In this document: positions 17,558 through 25,652 of the stretch, piece after piece
Numbering within the stretch: the first letter of the stretch is position 1
Layout of the letters: each line of letters begins with the position of its first letter
Assembly (NCBI RefSeq): GCF_002149015.1
Contig: NZ_NGFO01000001.1
Span: 124,001-188,000 of the forward strand
Direction: 5' to 3'
DNA from: Gordonia lacunae
GTDB lineage: Bacteria > Actinomycetota > Actinomycetes > Mycobacteriales > Mycobacteriaceae
Length of the DNA: 64,000 bases
Notes under the pieces: model-generated
Told to the model about the DNA's origin: nothing
The model's database searches: none
The model's input: only the letters and a program-made list of their open reading frames with translations
Translations under genes and position numbers: made by a program

Positions 17558-18601
17558 TCACTCGTACGCTTCGACCCGGACGTCCCGATCCGAGATGGAG
17601 AACGCCATCAGGTCCTCGCCGACGGTCAACGGGCCGTCATACGTCTCGCGAGTGCGATCGACCATCACGTCGAGAGGAAGATCCGGAATCCGGGGCGGTG
17701 CGCCGTTCACGATGTGGGAATACGCGGCCATCGCCGGCTTCGTGCGAGCAAAGATCTCGCCGGCCTGCTGGGGATTGGTGTGGTGCGAGTAGACATTCTG
17801 CAGAACGGGAACCGACGGATCGACGAAATCTGCGACTTCGTGGATGAGCAGATCGACGTTCTCCCCGTACTGGAGCACCTTCGGCGTGGGGCGCGTGTCT
17901 CCGCTGATGAGCACCGAACTGTCACCGACGTCGATGCGGTACCCGACGGCCGGATCGATCGCGCCCGCGGCGTCATGCTCGACCTCGAACATTGTCACCC
18001 GGACACCCTGCTCGTCGAAGATGACGCCCTCTCGATCGAACTCGTGGGGAGTGATGGCCGCGGTGTCGCGAGGCATGTTCTCGTCCGCGACGCGGACATC
18101 GATGTCGTTGCGGTGAGTGAGCAGCAGCCCGTCGCTGATCTGCTTGACGCCCGGAGGGCCGTACAGGTGAAAGGAGCCCTTCCGGCCACCAAGGGCCGTG
18201 ATGTAACCGGTCATCCAGAGATCGGCGAGCCCGTTCACGTGGTCCGAATGGAAGTGGGTGAGAAACACCCCATCGACGTCGCCGAGCGGAACGTCCAACT
18301 GGTTCAGTCGAATAGCGGCCCCGCGGCCTGCGTCGAAGACGAGGTTGAGCCCGTTCGCCTGGACCAGCGTCGAATTGCCGAACCTCTCCGCGCTCGGAAC
18401 GGGACTGCCCGTGCCCAGTAGTACGACTTTGATAGCCGCATCGTTGCCGATGGCACCATCGTCTCCGGCTGTGGCCGACGACGGGACCGGGGTGGAGGCA
18501 CCCTCGCCCACGGCCGGTTCCGGCGCGCCGCAGGCAGTGAGTGCCAGGCAGAGCGCGCCCATCACGACATGGGGAAGGCCTAGGCCTACTCCGACTCGCA
18601 T
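17558..18601 (-). CDS. Exported MBL-fold hydrolase (lipoprotein)
   Basis: This 347-residue protein has a signal peptide ending in the lipobox ALTACG, so it is probably anchored outside the membrane. The hydrolase domain starts IKVVLLGTGSPVPSAERFGNST and carries the metal motif THFHSDHVNGLADLW, later VLISGDTRPT and VYSHHTNPQQAGEIF. This arrangement is like RNase Z/arylsulfatase-type MBL enzymes that act on small esters. ATG 18601 is supported by GAGAGG about 6 bp upstream; longer frames lack a ribosome site. The substrate is unknown, and an export role rather than tRNA processing is inferred from the signal peptide. Confidence 0.85.
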   Translation of the reverse strand: MRVGVGLGLPHVVMGALCLALTACGAPEPAVGEGASTPVPSSATAGDDGAIGNDAAIKVVLLGTGSPVPSAERFGNSTLVQANGLNLVFDAGRGAAIRLNQLDVPLGDVDGVFLTHFHSDHVNGLADLWMTGYITALGGRKGSFHLYGPPGVKQISDGLLLTHRNDIDVRVADENMPRDTAAITPHEFDREGVIFDEQGVRVTMFEVEHDAAGAIDPAVGYRIDVGDSSVLISGDTRPTPKVLQYGENVDLLIHEVADFVDPSVPVLQNVYSHHTNPQQAGEIFARTKPAMAAYSHIVNGAPPRIPDLPLDVMVDRTRETYDGPLTVGEDLMAFSISDRDVRVEAYE

Positions 18602-18805
18602 TCTGTTCCTCTCGCTCGAACGTTGACTGTGCGCACAAGCGTGCGATGGTGCGATCGGGCAACGGCCGGTATTCGGACTGGTCGGATACTCGCCGACGCG
18701 CGATGACGATCGTTCGCGGCTTCTGAATCGAAGGCCTGCGCGGGTGTGCACGCATGGCCCGGCACTCGCGGAACCTTGCCAACGACCGATGTCACATATA
18801 GAGTC

Positions 18806-18820
18806 CCTGCCACTGGCAGG
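18806..18820. promoter_or_regulatory. Perfect 15-bp palindrome upstream of mmpS-mmpL
   Basis: CCTGCCACTGGCAGG reads 7+1+7 without mismatch, 67 bp upstream of the mmpS start. A CATATA sequence seven bp before it resembles a -10 box. The layout suits a TetR-type operator controlling the exporter, but no TetR gene is adjacent. Confidence 0.5.
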
Positions 18821-18887
18821 CTGAGCGCGGTTCGATCGGGGAAAGTCCAGGTCGAACCGTGCGAGACCTGATGTCGATGGGGGTCCG

Positions 18888-19331
18888 ATGAAGAAATCCG
18901 GTGCGCGCAGGAGCTCGTGGTGGATCGTTCTGGTGGTCGTCGCCGTGATGGCGGTGTCGGCGTTCTACGTGGGCACATTGCGCTTGAGTGAGATCCCGGA
19001 CCGGGCGATCGGCCACTCGCCGCCGGCGCCCGAGGCGGGCGTCGTGCGCGACAAGTCGATCGAGTACGTCGTGACCGGCCCGGAGGGATCGTCCGCGCGG
19101 GTGTCCTACATCGAGCCGGGGGGACGGGTCGTCGAGGACAAGGTCTCCGTTCCCTGGCGCGTGGTGCTCCGAACGCGGGAATTGACAACGTCTGTCGGTG
19201 TCCTGACGCAGTCGTCGGGCCGCGGCGCGGTGTCCTGTGCGGTTCGGGTCAACGGATTCGAGCGTGTACGCCGGGCCGGTTCGGGTGCCGACGGCAGCAC
19301 GGTCGCCAATTGTCTGGTTCCGGTGGCGTAG
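18888..19331 (+). CDS. MmpS-family transport accessory protein
   Basis: This 147-residue protein has one transmembrane helix near residues 10-28 (WWIVLVVVAVMAVSAFYVG) and a beta-rich outer domain ending GAVSCAVRVNGFERVRR...NCLVPVA with two cysteines. This is the MmpS pattern: KxIEYVVTGP.GSSARVSYIEPGG. MmpS proteins assist a partner MmpL in exporting lipids or siderophores. The mmpL gene begins on the base after its stop, so the pair is one transcription unit. Start ATG 18888 follows GGGGGTCC, a modest ribosome site. Confidence 0.9.
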   Translation: MKKSGARRSSWWIVLVVVAVMAVSAFYVGTLRLSEIPDRAIGHSPPAPEAGVVRDKSIEYVVTGPEGSSARVSYIEPGGRVVEDKVSVPWRVVLRTRELTTSVGVLTQSSGRGAVSCAVRVNGFERVRRAGSGADGSTVANCLVPVA

Positions 19332-22310
19332 ATGAGCACCGACGACGGGGAGCGGCAGATGGCCACCACACGTGAGCGGTTCGCTCGACTCCGACAGGGG
19401 CTCTCCGCGGAGATCCGGCAACCGGTACGCCGTGAGGTGCTGCGCGACAGGGCATCGTCGAGGCCGCGGTTCGCACGCTTCCTGTACGCCTGTTCGCTGC
19501 CGGTCATCGTCATCTGGCTGCTCATCGCCGGTGGTCTCAACATCGTTGTGCCACAGTTGGAATCGACGGTCACCGAACATGCGCAGTCGTTCTTGCCCGA
19601 CGAGGCGTCGTCGGTGCAGGCGCTGGTCAAGATGGGGGAGTACTTCGGCGGCGGGGGCAGCAACAACTTCGTCTACGTCCTGATGGAGGGCGACGAACCC
19701 CTGGGACCCGAATCCCGAACCTATTACAACGAGTTGCTCGCCGAACTGACCGCGGACACCGAGCACGTCAACTCCGCGATGGACCTGTGGTCGAACCCCG
19801 ATCTGGCTCCGGCGGCACAGAGCGCCGACGGTCATGTCGCCTACGTGCTGGTGAACCTCGCCGGCAACATGGGCACCGCCCTGGCCATGGAGTCGACCCA
19901 GTCGGCGCGTGACACGATCGCCGCGTCGACGCCACCGCCCGGCGTCGACGTGCACATCACCGGACCGTCGGCCGTCGTCAACGACGAGATGGTGGCCATC
20001 AACGATTCCATCATCCTGCTGGTGTCGGTGTGCGCGTTGCTGGTCGGTGCCGTGCTGCTGCTGGTCTACCGATCTGTGATCACCGCGTTGGTCCCGTTGC
20101 TCGGGGTGGGGCTGGCGTTGGCCGTGGCCCGCGCCACCATTTCCTTCTTGGCCGAGAACGAGGTCATCAAGGTGTCGATCTTCGCCGCGGCGCTGTCGGC
20201 GGTGATCGTCCTGGGCGCGGGCACCAACTACGGGATCTTCCTGGTGGGCCGCTACCAAGAGGCCCGTCGGAAGGGGCGCGACCGGGAAGACGCCTATTAC
20301 GACGCACTGGCCGGTGTGCAGCACATCGTCGTCGCCTCGGCGCTGACCGTCGCGGGCGCGATGGCCTGCCTGGCCGCCACCCGGCTCGCGATGTTCAGCA
20401 CCTCCGGATTGCCCTGCACGATAGCGATTCTCATCACCCTCGCCGCGGCGCTCACGCTCGGTCCCGCGGTCCTGGCCGTGGCCACGCGACTGGGCTTCGT
20501 GGAAGCGCGGGAGTCGGCGTCACCGCGACGGTGGCGCCGGATCGGCACCACCGTCGCTCGCTGGCCGGCCCCGGTGCTCGCGGCCGCACTCGCGGTGCTC
20601 GCGGTCATGATCATCCCGCTCGCCATGTACGCGCCGAGTTACAACGAACGCCGCGCCCAGCCGGCGGACTCACCGGCAAACGTGGGTTTCGCTGCGGCGG
20701 ACAGGCACCTGCCGCCCAACATCATGGCGCCGAGCGTGCTCATCGTCGAGTCCGACCATGACATGCGCAATTCGGCGGATCTGATCGCCCTTGCGCAGAT
20801 GACCGACGCGGTCGCCTCGATCGACGGTGTGAACGCGGTGCAGGGGATCACCCGACCCCTCGGGCAGACCCTCGACCAAGGGACCCTCACCTCGCAGGCG
20901 GGGTACATCGGCAACCGCTTCGGGCAGATGACATCGCTTCTGCGCGATCGGATCACCGATCTGGACGCGATCGGCGCAACGGTCGACCGCCTCGACACCG
21001 CCATCGACGGTGTCGACGCGGCGCTGCGGCAAGGGGCGGCCGGCGCGGGCTCGCTGTCCGACGCCACTGCGCAATTGCAGCGCACGACCGATTCGACGCT
21101 CACCAAGGTCGACGAGCTGTCGGCGGGGATCGAGCCGATGCGTGGACTCGTCGGGTCGATCCCGCAGTGTCAGGATGTCGCCGCGTGCCGCACCGCCCTG
21201 ACCGGGCTGTCTGTTCTCGACGATGTTCCCGCACTGCGGGAATCGGTTCGGGATCTCGCCGGCGGCACCCGGTCCCTGAGTGGCGCGTTGCCCACCGCCG
21301 CCGCGCAGATCCCGACGCTGCGCGCCACGGTCACACAGATCCGCGACCTGATCGGGCCGTTGCGCACGACGCTGGGGGCACTCCTGCCGCAGGTGGGCGA
21401 GATCACCGACTTCCTCGACGAGGTCAGTGGCGCCTACTCGGCGGGCAGTCCCGCTGCCGGCGGATTCTTCCTGCCCAGCCAGGCATTGGAGAGCCCGCTC
21501 TTCCAGAGCGGCATCCCGTACTACTTCTCCGACGACGGCAAGGCGACGCGGATGATCGTCACCCCGCAGCGCGAGGGCTTCAGCCGCGACGCGATGGACG
21601 TCAGCGCCGAAGTGATCCCCACCTCGCTGGCGGCGATCAAGAACACATCGCTGGCCGGATCCACGATCAGCATCGGCGGGCCGGGTGGCACGCTCCTCAA
21701 CATCGAGTCGTTCGCGCACGAGGATTTCATCGCGATCGTCGTCGCTGCCTTCGCCTTCGTGTTCTGCGTCGTGTTGTTCCTGCTGCGCAGTCTGGTCGCG
21801 GCGCTCGCCGTGATCGGGACGGTCGCGCTCTCCTACCTGTCCGCGATGGGGGTGTCGGTGTTCCTGTGGCAGGGACTCATCGGCAATCCGCTGCACTGGT
21901 CGGTCGCGCCCATCGCGTTCACCTTCCTGGTGGCGGTGGGTGCCGACTACAACATGTTGCTGGTCAGTCGTTTTCGGGAAGAGTACGGGGCCGGCGGCGG
22001 CACCGGCCTGATCCGCGCGATGGTCGGCACGGGAAGTGTGGTGACGCAGGCTGGTCTCACGTTCGGGATCACGATGCTGGCCATGCTCGCCAGTTACGCG
22101 CACAACGTCGCGCAGATCGGCACGACCGTCGCCATCGGACTCCTCATCGACACCCTGATCGTCCGGACCCTGGTCATGCCGGCGATCGCGCGCCTGTCCG
22201 GCCGGTGGTTCTGGTGGCCGACGCCGTTCGTGTCGCTGCCCGCGGGGAGAGTGCCGCAGTCGACGGCGACAACCGCGGAGCCCGTGCCCGTCGACGAGGT
22301 GCGGGTGTGA
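19332..22310 (+). CDS. MmpL-family RND lipid transporter
   Basis: This 992-residue membrane protein has the MMPL layout: one N-terminal helix, a first outer loop, five helices with VLGAGTNYGIFLVGRYQEARRKGRDREDAYYDAL, a second long outer loop (about residues 440-790), then five more helices containing VAVGADYNMLLVSRFREE. The GxxTNYGIF and GADYNMLL segments hold the proton-relay Asp/Tyr pattern of MmpL3-type pumps. The outer loop includes a long helical repeat region (about residues 540-700). The cargo is probably a mycolate-related or other envelope lipid. It is coupled to mmpS and converges on the flavoprotein gene with 3 bp between. Confidence 0.95.
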   Translation: MSTDDGERQMATTRERFARLRQGLSAEIRQPVRREVLRDRASSRPRFARFLYACSLPVIVIWLLIAGGLNIVVPQLESTVTEHAQSFLPDEASSVQALVKMGEYFGGGGSNNFVYVLMEGDEPLGPESRTYYNELLAELTADTEHVNSAMDLWSNPDLAPAAQSADGHVAYVLVNLAGNMGTALAMESTQSARDTIAASTPPPGVDVHITGPSAVVNDEMVAINDSIILLVSVCALLVGAVLLLVYRSVITALVPLLGVGLALAVARATISFLAENEVIKVSIFAAALSAVIVLGAGTNYGIFLVGRYQEARRKGRDREDAYYDALAGVQHIVVASALTVAGAMACLAATRLAMFSTSGLPCTIAILITLAAALTLGPAVLAVATRLGFVEARESASPRRWRRIGTTVARWPAPVLAAALAVLAVMIIPLAMYAPSYNERRAQPADSPANVGFAAADRHLPPNIMAPSVLIVESDHDMRNSADLIALAQMTDAVASIDGVNAVQGITRPLGQTLDQGTLTSQAGYIGNRFGQMTSLLRDRITDLDAIGATVDRLDTAIDGVDAALRQGAAGAGSLSDATAQLQRTTDSTLTKVDELSAGIEPMRGLVGSIPQCQDVAACRTALTGLSVLDDVPALRESVRDLAGGTRSLSGALPTAAAQIPTLRATVTQIRDLIGPLRTTLGALLPQVGEITDFLDEVSGAYSAGSPAAGGFFLPSQALESPLFQSGIPYYFSDDGKATRMIVTPQREGFSRDAMDVSAEVIPTSLAAIKNTSLAGSTISIGGPGGTLLNIESFAHEDFIAIVVAAFAFVFCVVLFLLRSLVAALAVIGTVALSYLSAMGVSVFLWQGLIGNPLHWSVAPIAFTFLVAVGADYNMLLVSRFREEYGAGGGTGLIRAMVGTGSVVTQAGLTFGITMLAMLASYAHNVAQIGTTVAIGLLIDTLIVRTLVMPAIARLSGRWFWWPTPFVSLPAGRVPQSTATTAEPVPVDEVRV

Positions 22311-22313
22311 TGG

Positions 22314-23921
22314 TCAGTGGGGCGACGCAAGGGTCTCCGCACCCAGGACCGCGGCCGCGGCGTTGCGGCCCGGGATGCCGCTGACCCCGCCGCCGCGGCG
22401 AGCGCCCGCGCCGCACAACAGGACCCGCGGGTGCGGGGTCTCGACACCCCACCGGCCGGCCTCGGACGCGGTCTCGGCCCACGGCCACCGCAACGGCCGA
22501 TGGAAGATGTGCCCGCCGGGTAGTCCGACGGCGTCCTCGAGATCCTGCGGCGTCTTCGCCTCGATGCATGGCCGACCGTTCAGATCATGCGCGATGACCG
22601 ACTGAACAGGCTCTCCGAGTACGGAATTCAACGACGCGAAGGTCGCACCGACGGCGTGTTCGACGGCACCCGGTTCGTCGAACACCTCGGGTGGCATGTG
22701 TAGGCCGAACAGTGTCAGCGTGTGTTTGCCCGCCAGTTCCGGCCCCAGGATCGACGGGTCGGTGAGGGTGTGGCAGTAGATCTCGCACGGTGGCAGTTCG
22801 GGCACCTCGCCGCGATTCGCCTGCCGCCACGCATCGTGGAGTTGGGTTGCGGTCTGGTTGATGTGGAAGGTCCCGGCGAATGCCGCGGCCGGCGAGACCG
22901 ACCCGTCGCGGAGTCGTGGCAACCGGTCGAGCAGCAGATTGATCTTGAGCTGGGCTCCGCGCACGTCGGGTTCGCAGGGGATCGGCGCCCCGTCGAGGAA
23001 CGTGTTGAAGACCTGCGGCGCGCACGCCGCGTAGAGCATCGACCCGCGAAAGGTCCCGCCCGTCGTCTCGACGGTGCCGTCTGCCGGATCGACGCCGGTG
23101 ATCTCGACTCCCGTCACGAATTCGGCACCCGCCGAGGTCGCCGCCTGATAGAGCGCTCCCGACACCGCACCCATCCCGCCGACCGGAACGTCCCAGTCGC
23201 CGGTCCCGCCGCCGATCACGTGGAAGAGGAAGCAGATGTTCTGGCGCAGGGACGGATCGTCGAGGTCGGCGAAGGTGCCGATGAGTCCATCGGTCGCGGC
23301 GATACCGCGGACCAGATCATCGTCGAAGTACTGGCGCAGGAGCGTGCCCAGCGGCAGGGTGGTGAGTGCTTCCCACAGTTCGGCTGTCGAGGTGTCGGTG
23401 GTGAACCTTTCTGTGGTGAGCCTTTCTGGGCCGACGACGAGGTCGTGCATCTCGGCGGCGGTGCGTAGCGGTTGCGTCATGGTGGGGAAGACGCGGTCGG
23501 CGACCACGCCGAGCCGCTGGTAGAACGACCGCCACGCGGTGAAGTCGAGGTCGGACCCGGTCACCTGACGGAACGACGCGGCCGTCGCGTCGTCGTCGAG
23601 GTTGTCGACCAGGATGCCGCGTGCCGGATCGGCCGGCAGCGGTGTGTACGACGAATAGCGCCGGCGGACGAGCGAGATGTCGAGGTCGAGGTCGGTGATG
23701 ATCTCGCGCGGCATCAGCGAGACCAGGTAGGAGTACCGCGACACCCGCGCGGACAGACCGTCGAACGGTGTCGCGGACACGGTGGCGCCGCCGACATGGT
23801 CGGCCTTCTCGAGGACCAGCACGCGGCGTCCGGCGCGGGCGAGGTAGGCGGCGGCGGTCAGGCCGTTGTGGCCTGCGCCCACCACGATGTCGTCGTACGA
23901 CGCGTCGTCTCCGATGCCCAT
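22314..23921 (-). CDS. FAD-dependent oxidoreductase (CrtI/PYROXD2-like)
   Basis: This 535-residue protein begins with a dinucleotide-binding fold YDDIVVGAGHNGLTAAAYLARAGRRVLVLEKADHVGG and ends with the FAD-binding LLCGAGARRGGGVSGIPGRNAA, as in phytoene-desaturase-like amine oxidase flavoproteins. It is closest in style to PYROXD2-type proteins, not classical CrtI. The substrate is unknown; a lipid is possible because mmpL is the neighbour. ATG 23921 (MGIGDDASYDD) is chosen; an extension to 24044 would run into the divergent gene. Its start lies 61 bp from the aldo/keto reductase start. Confidence 0.85.
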   Translation of the reverse strand: MGIGDDASYDDIVVGAGHNGLTAAAYLARAGRRVLVLEKADHVGGATVSATPFDGLSARVSRYSYLVSLMPREIITDLDLDISLVRRRYSSYTPLPADPARGILVDNLDDDATAASFRQVTGSDLDFTAWRSFYQRLGVVADRVFPTMTQPLRTAAEMHDLVVGPERLTTERFTTDTSTAELWEALTTLPLGTLLRQYFDDDLVRGIAATDGLIGTFADLDDPSLRQNICFLFHVIGGGTGDWDVPVGGMGAVSGALYQAATSAGAEFVTGVEITGVDPADGTVETTGGTFRGSMLYAACAPQVFNTFLDGAPIPCEPDVRGAQLKINLLLDRLPRLRDGSVSPAAAFAGTFHINQTATQLHDAWRQANRGEVPELPPCEIYCHTLTDPSILGPELAGKHTLTLFGLHMPPEVFDEPGAVEHAVGATFASLNSVLGEPVQSVIAHDLNGRPCIEAKTPQDLEDAVGLPGGHIFHRPLRWPWAETASEAGRWGVETPHPRVLLCGAGARRGGGVSGIPGRNAAAAVLGAETLASPH

Positions 23922-23982
23922 CGGTCCAGCGTTCCAGATCGACACACGACGCAGGATGTGGTTGTCGACATATCCTGATGCG

Positions 23983-24813
23983 GTGGACATCCCCTCGGTC
24001 GAGCTCAGCAACGGAAACTCGATCCCCCTGGTGGGGCTCGGCACCTACAACATGCTCGGCCGGCCGTGTGTCAGTGCCGTCGGATCGGCCATCAAATCCG
24101 GCTACCGGCTGCTCGACACCGCGCCCCGGTACAGCAACGAGCTGAGTGTCGGAATGGGCCTGCACGGCACCGGCGTCCCGCGCGAGGACATCGTGGTGCA
24201 GACCAAACTGGGTGGCGGCGACCAGGGTTTCGACGAGGCGATCAACGCCGCCAAGGAGAGCGCGCGACGGCTGGGCGTCGCGCACATCGACGTCTACCTC
24301 ATCCACTGGCCCTGCCCGAGCCTCGGTCGCACCGTCGACTCGTGGAAAGCGTTGCTCACGCTCGCCGACGAGGGCTACGTCCGGACGCCCGGGGTCTCGA
24401 ACTTCAAACAGCATCACCTGCAGATGCTCTTCGACGAGACGGGGCGGTGGCCGGTCCTCAACCAGATCCAGTGCTCACCCGTTCTGCCACGTACTGAATT
24501 GCGGGAGTTCATGGCCAGCAAGGGGATTCACGCGCAGGCGTGGCACCCGACCGGCCGCAAGGAAGGTCTGCTCGCCGACCCGATCATCCTTCGGATCGCG
24601 CGCAAGTACGGTAAGTCGCCCACGCAGATCGCGCTGCGATGGTCGGTGCAGAACGGCATCGGTGTCGTCCCGAAGTCGTCGCACACCGGCCGGCAGGTCG
24701 AGAACGCCGACCTGTTCGACTTCGCCCTCGACCCCGCGGACCTGGCCGAACTCGCCACCCTCGACCGCGGCGAGCGTGCCGCCCGCGACTCCGACGTCGA
24801 CGAGGAGTTCTGA
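23983..24813 (+). CDS. Aldo/keto reductase
   Basis: This is a NADPH-dependent aldo/keto reductase of about 276 residues. The catalytic tetrad is present: Asp and Tyr in LLDTAPRYSNE, Lys in VVQTKLGGG, His in YLIHWPCPS. The C-terminal cofactor-binding part is IGVVPKSSHTGRQVENADLF. The usual family N-terminus (VPSVELSNGNSIPLVGLGTYN) begins just after GTG 23983. ATG 23956 would add nine residues and cannot be excluded. It is divergent from the flavoprotein gene. The last six bases before the 21-bp repeat array close the gene. Confidence 0.9.
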   Translation: MDIPSVELSNGNSIPLVGLGTYNMLGRPCVSAVGSAIKSGYRLLDTAPRYSNELSVGMGLHGTGVPREDIVVQTKLGGGDQGFDEAINAAKESARRLGVAHIDVYLIHWPCPSLGRTVDSWKALLTLADEGYVRTPGVSNFKQHHLQMLFDETGRWPVLNQIQCSPVLPRTELREFMASKGIHAQAWHPTGRKEGLLADPIILRIARKYGKSPTQIALRWSVQNGIGVVPKSSHTGRQVENADLFDFALDPADLAELATLDRGERAARDSDVDEEF

Positions 24814-24819
24814 CCCGCC

Positions 24820-24966
24820 CGTCGACTGTGCGTCCGTTTTCGTCGACTGGGCGTCCGATCTCGTCGACTGGGCGTCTGTTCTCGTCGACTGGGCGTCGGA
24901 TCCCGTCGACCGTGCGTCTGTTCTCGTCGACTGGGCGTCGGATCCCGTCGACCGTGCGTTTCCGGG
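24820..24966. repeat. 21-bp minisatellite array, seven copies
   Basis: Seven head-to-tail units of exactly 21 bp run from 24820 to 24966. The shared part is CGTCGACYGKGCGTC, with a variable tail (CGATCT, TGTTCT, GGATCC and others). The array fills the whole gap between the aldo/keto reductase stop and the GtrA stop. The same unit recurs, reversed, at 25548-25652. Confidence 0.95.
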
Positions 24967-25479
24967 TCAGCGGATCTTGAAGATGACCATCCGTTGGACG
25001 ACGAAGTTGATGACCGTCGCCGTGCCCTGGGCGACGACATACGCCGCGAAGCTGTACAGCAGCGTTTCCTGCCATGCACGTGACAGGGCCGTGTAGATGC
25101 CGACGTTGACGAAGTAGGTCACCACGTAGAGGGCGACGACCGACACGAACCGCGCCATGCTCGGTTCGGCTCGGAACGTCCATCGACGGTTCAGCAGATA
25201 CGCGACCGTGGTGCCGAGAATGAACCCCGCGGATTTCGCGGGCCAGAACGGCAGGTCGAGGCCGTATTGCAGGAGGATCGTCAGCCCGAAGTCCAGGAGC
25301 CCGGAGAACCCGCCGGTGATGACGAAGCGCACGAGCTGGGTCTTCAGACCGACGTTCGTCGACGCCTCTTCGTCGTCGAGGGGCAGCTCGATCGGCATCG
25401 GCGCATGCCGCGTGGCGAAGTCCTCGTGGCTCGGTTCTTCGTCATCGCGGACGTGGTCACCAGGGTCGGGTCGAGACAC
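24967..25479 (-). CDS. GtrA-family membrane protein, Rv3789-like
   Basis: This 170-residue protein has four transmembrane helices after a charged 45-residue N-terminal tail. It matches Rv3789 in LVRFVITGGFSGLLDFGLTILLQYGL, AYLLNRRWTFRAEPSMARFVSVVALY and the end AQGTATVINFVVQRMVIFKIR. Rv3789 acts in arabinogalactan synthesis; it was proposed as a decaprenyl-phosphoarabinose flippase and later as an anchor for AftA. In M. tuberculosis it sits next to dprE1; here it is about 19 kb away. The start ATG 25479 gives the longer tail, and a later start near MPIELPLDDEE is possible. Minisatellite arrays lie on both sides. Confidence 0.9.
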   Translation of the reverse strand: MSRPDPGDHVRDDEEPSHEDFATRHAPMPIELPLDDEEASTNVGLKTQLVRFVITGGFSGLLDFGLTILLQYGLDLPFWPAKSAGFILGTTVAYLLNRRWTFRAEPSMARFVSVVALYVVTYFVNVGIYTALSRAWQETLLYSFAAYVVAQGTATVINFVVQRMVIFKIR

Positions 25480-25547
25480 GCTGACACCCTAGCCGACGAT
25501 GTTCTGGGAGCGCCGACGGCCGCGAGCGGACCCGGGGCCGGCGAGGG

Positions 25548-25652
25548 ACGCACGGTCGACGGGATCCGACGCCCAGTCGATGAAGAACGACGCACGGTCG
25601 ACGAGATCGGACGCACGGTCGACGAGATCGGGCGCACGGTCGACGGGTCAGG
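25548..25652. repeat. 21-bp minisatellite array, five copies, inverted relative to 24820-24966
   Basis: Five 21-bp units of the form ACGCACGGTCGACGAGATCGG occupy 25548-25652, the reverse complement of the unit at 24820-24966. Units three and four are identical. The last unit includes the stop codon (25648-25650) of the ABC transporter gene. The two arrays enclose the gtrA-like gene. Confidence 0.92.

Noticed and set aside
20670..22103. Open frame of 477 codons antisense to mmpL
   Set aside because: A GC-driven shadow rich in Arg/His/Gly; mmpL is clear on the opposite strand.
24820..24966. CRISPR array
   Set aside because: Units are 21 bp, head-to-tail, with no unique spacers; a minisatellite, not a CRISPR.
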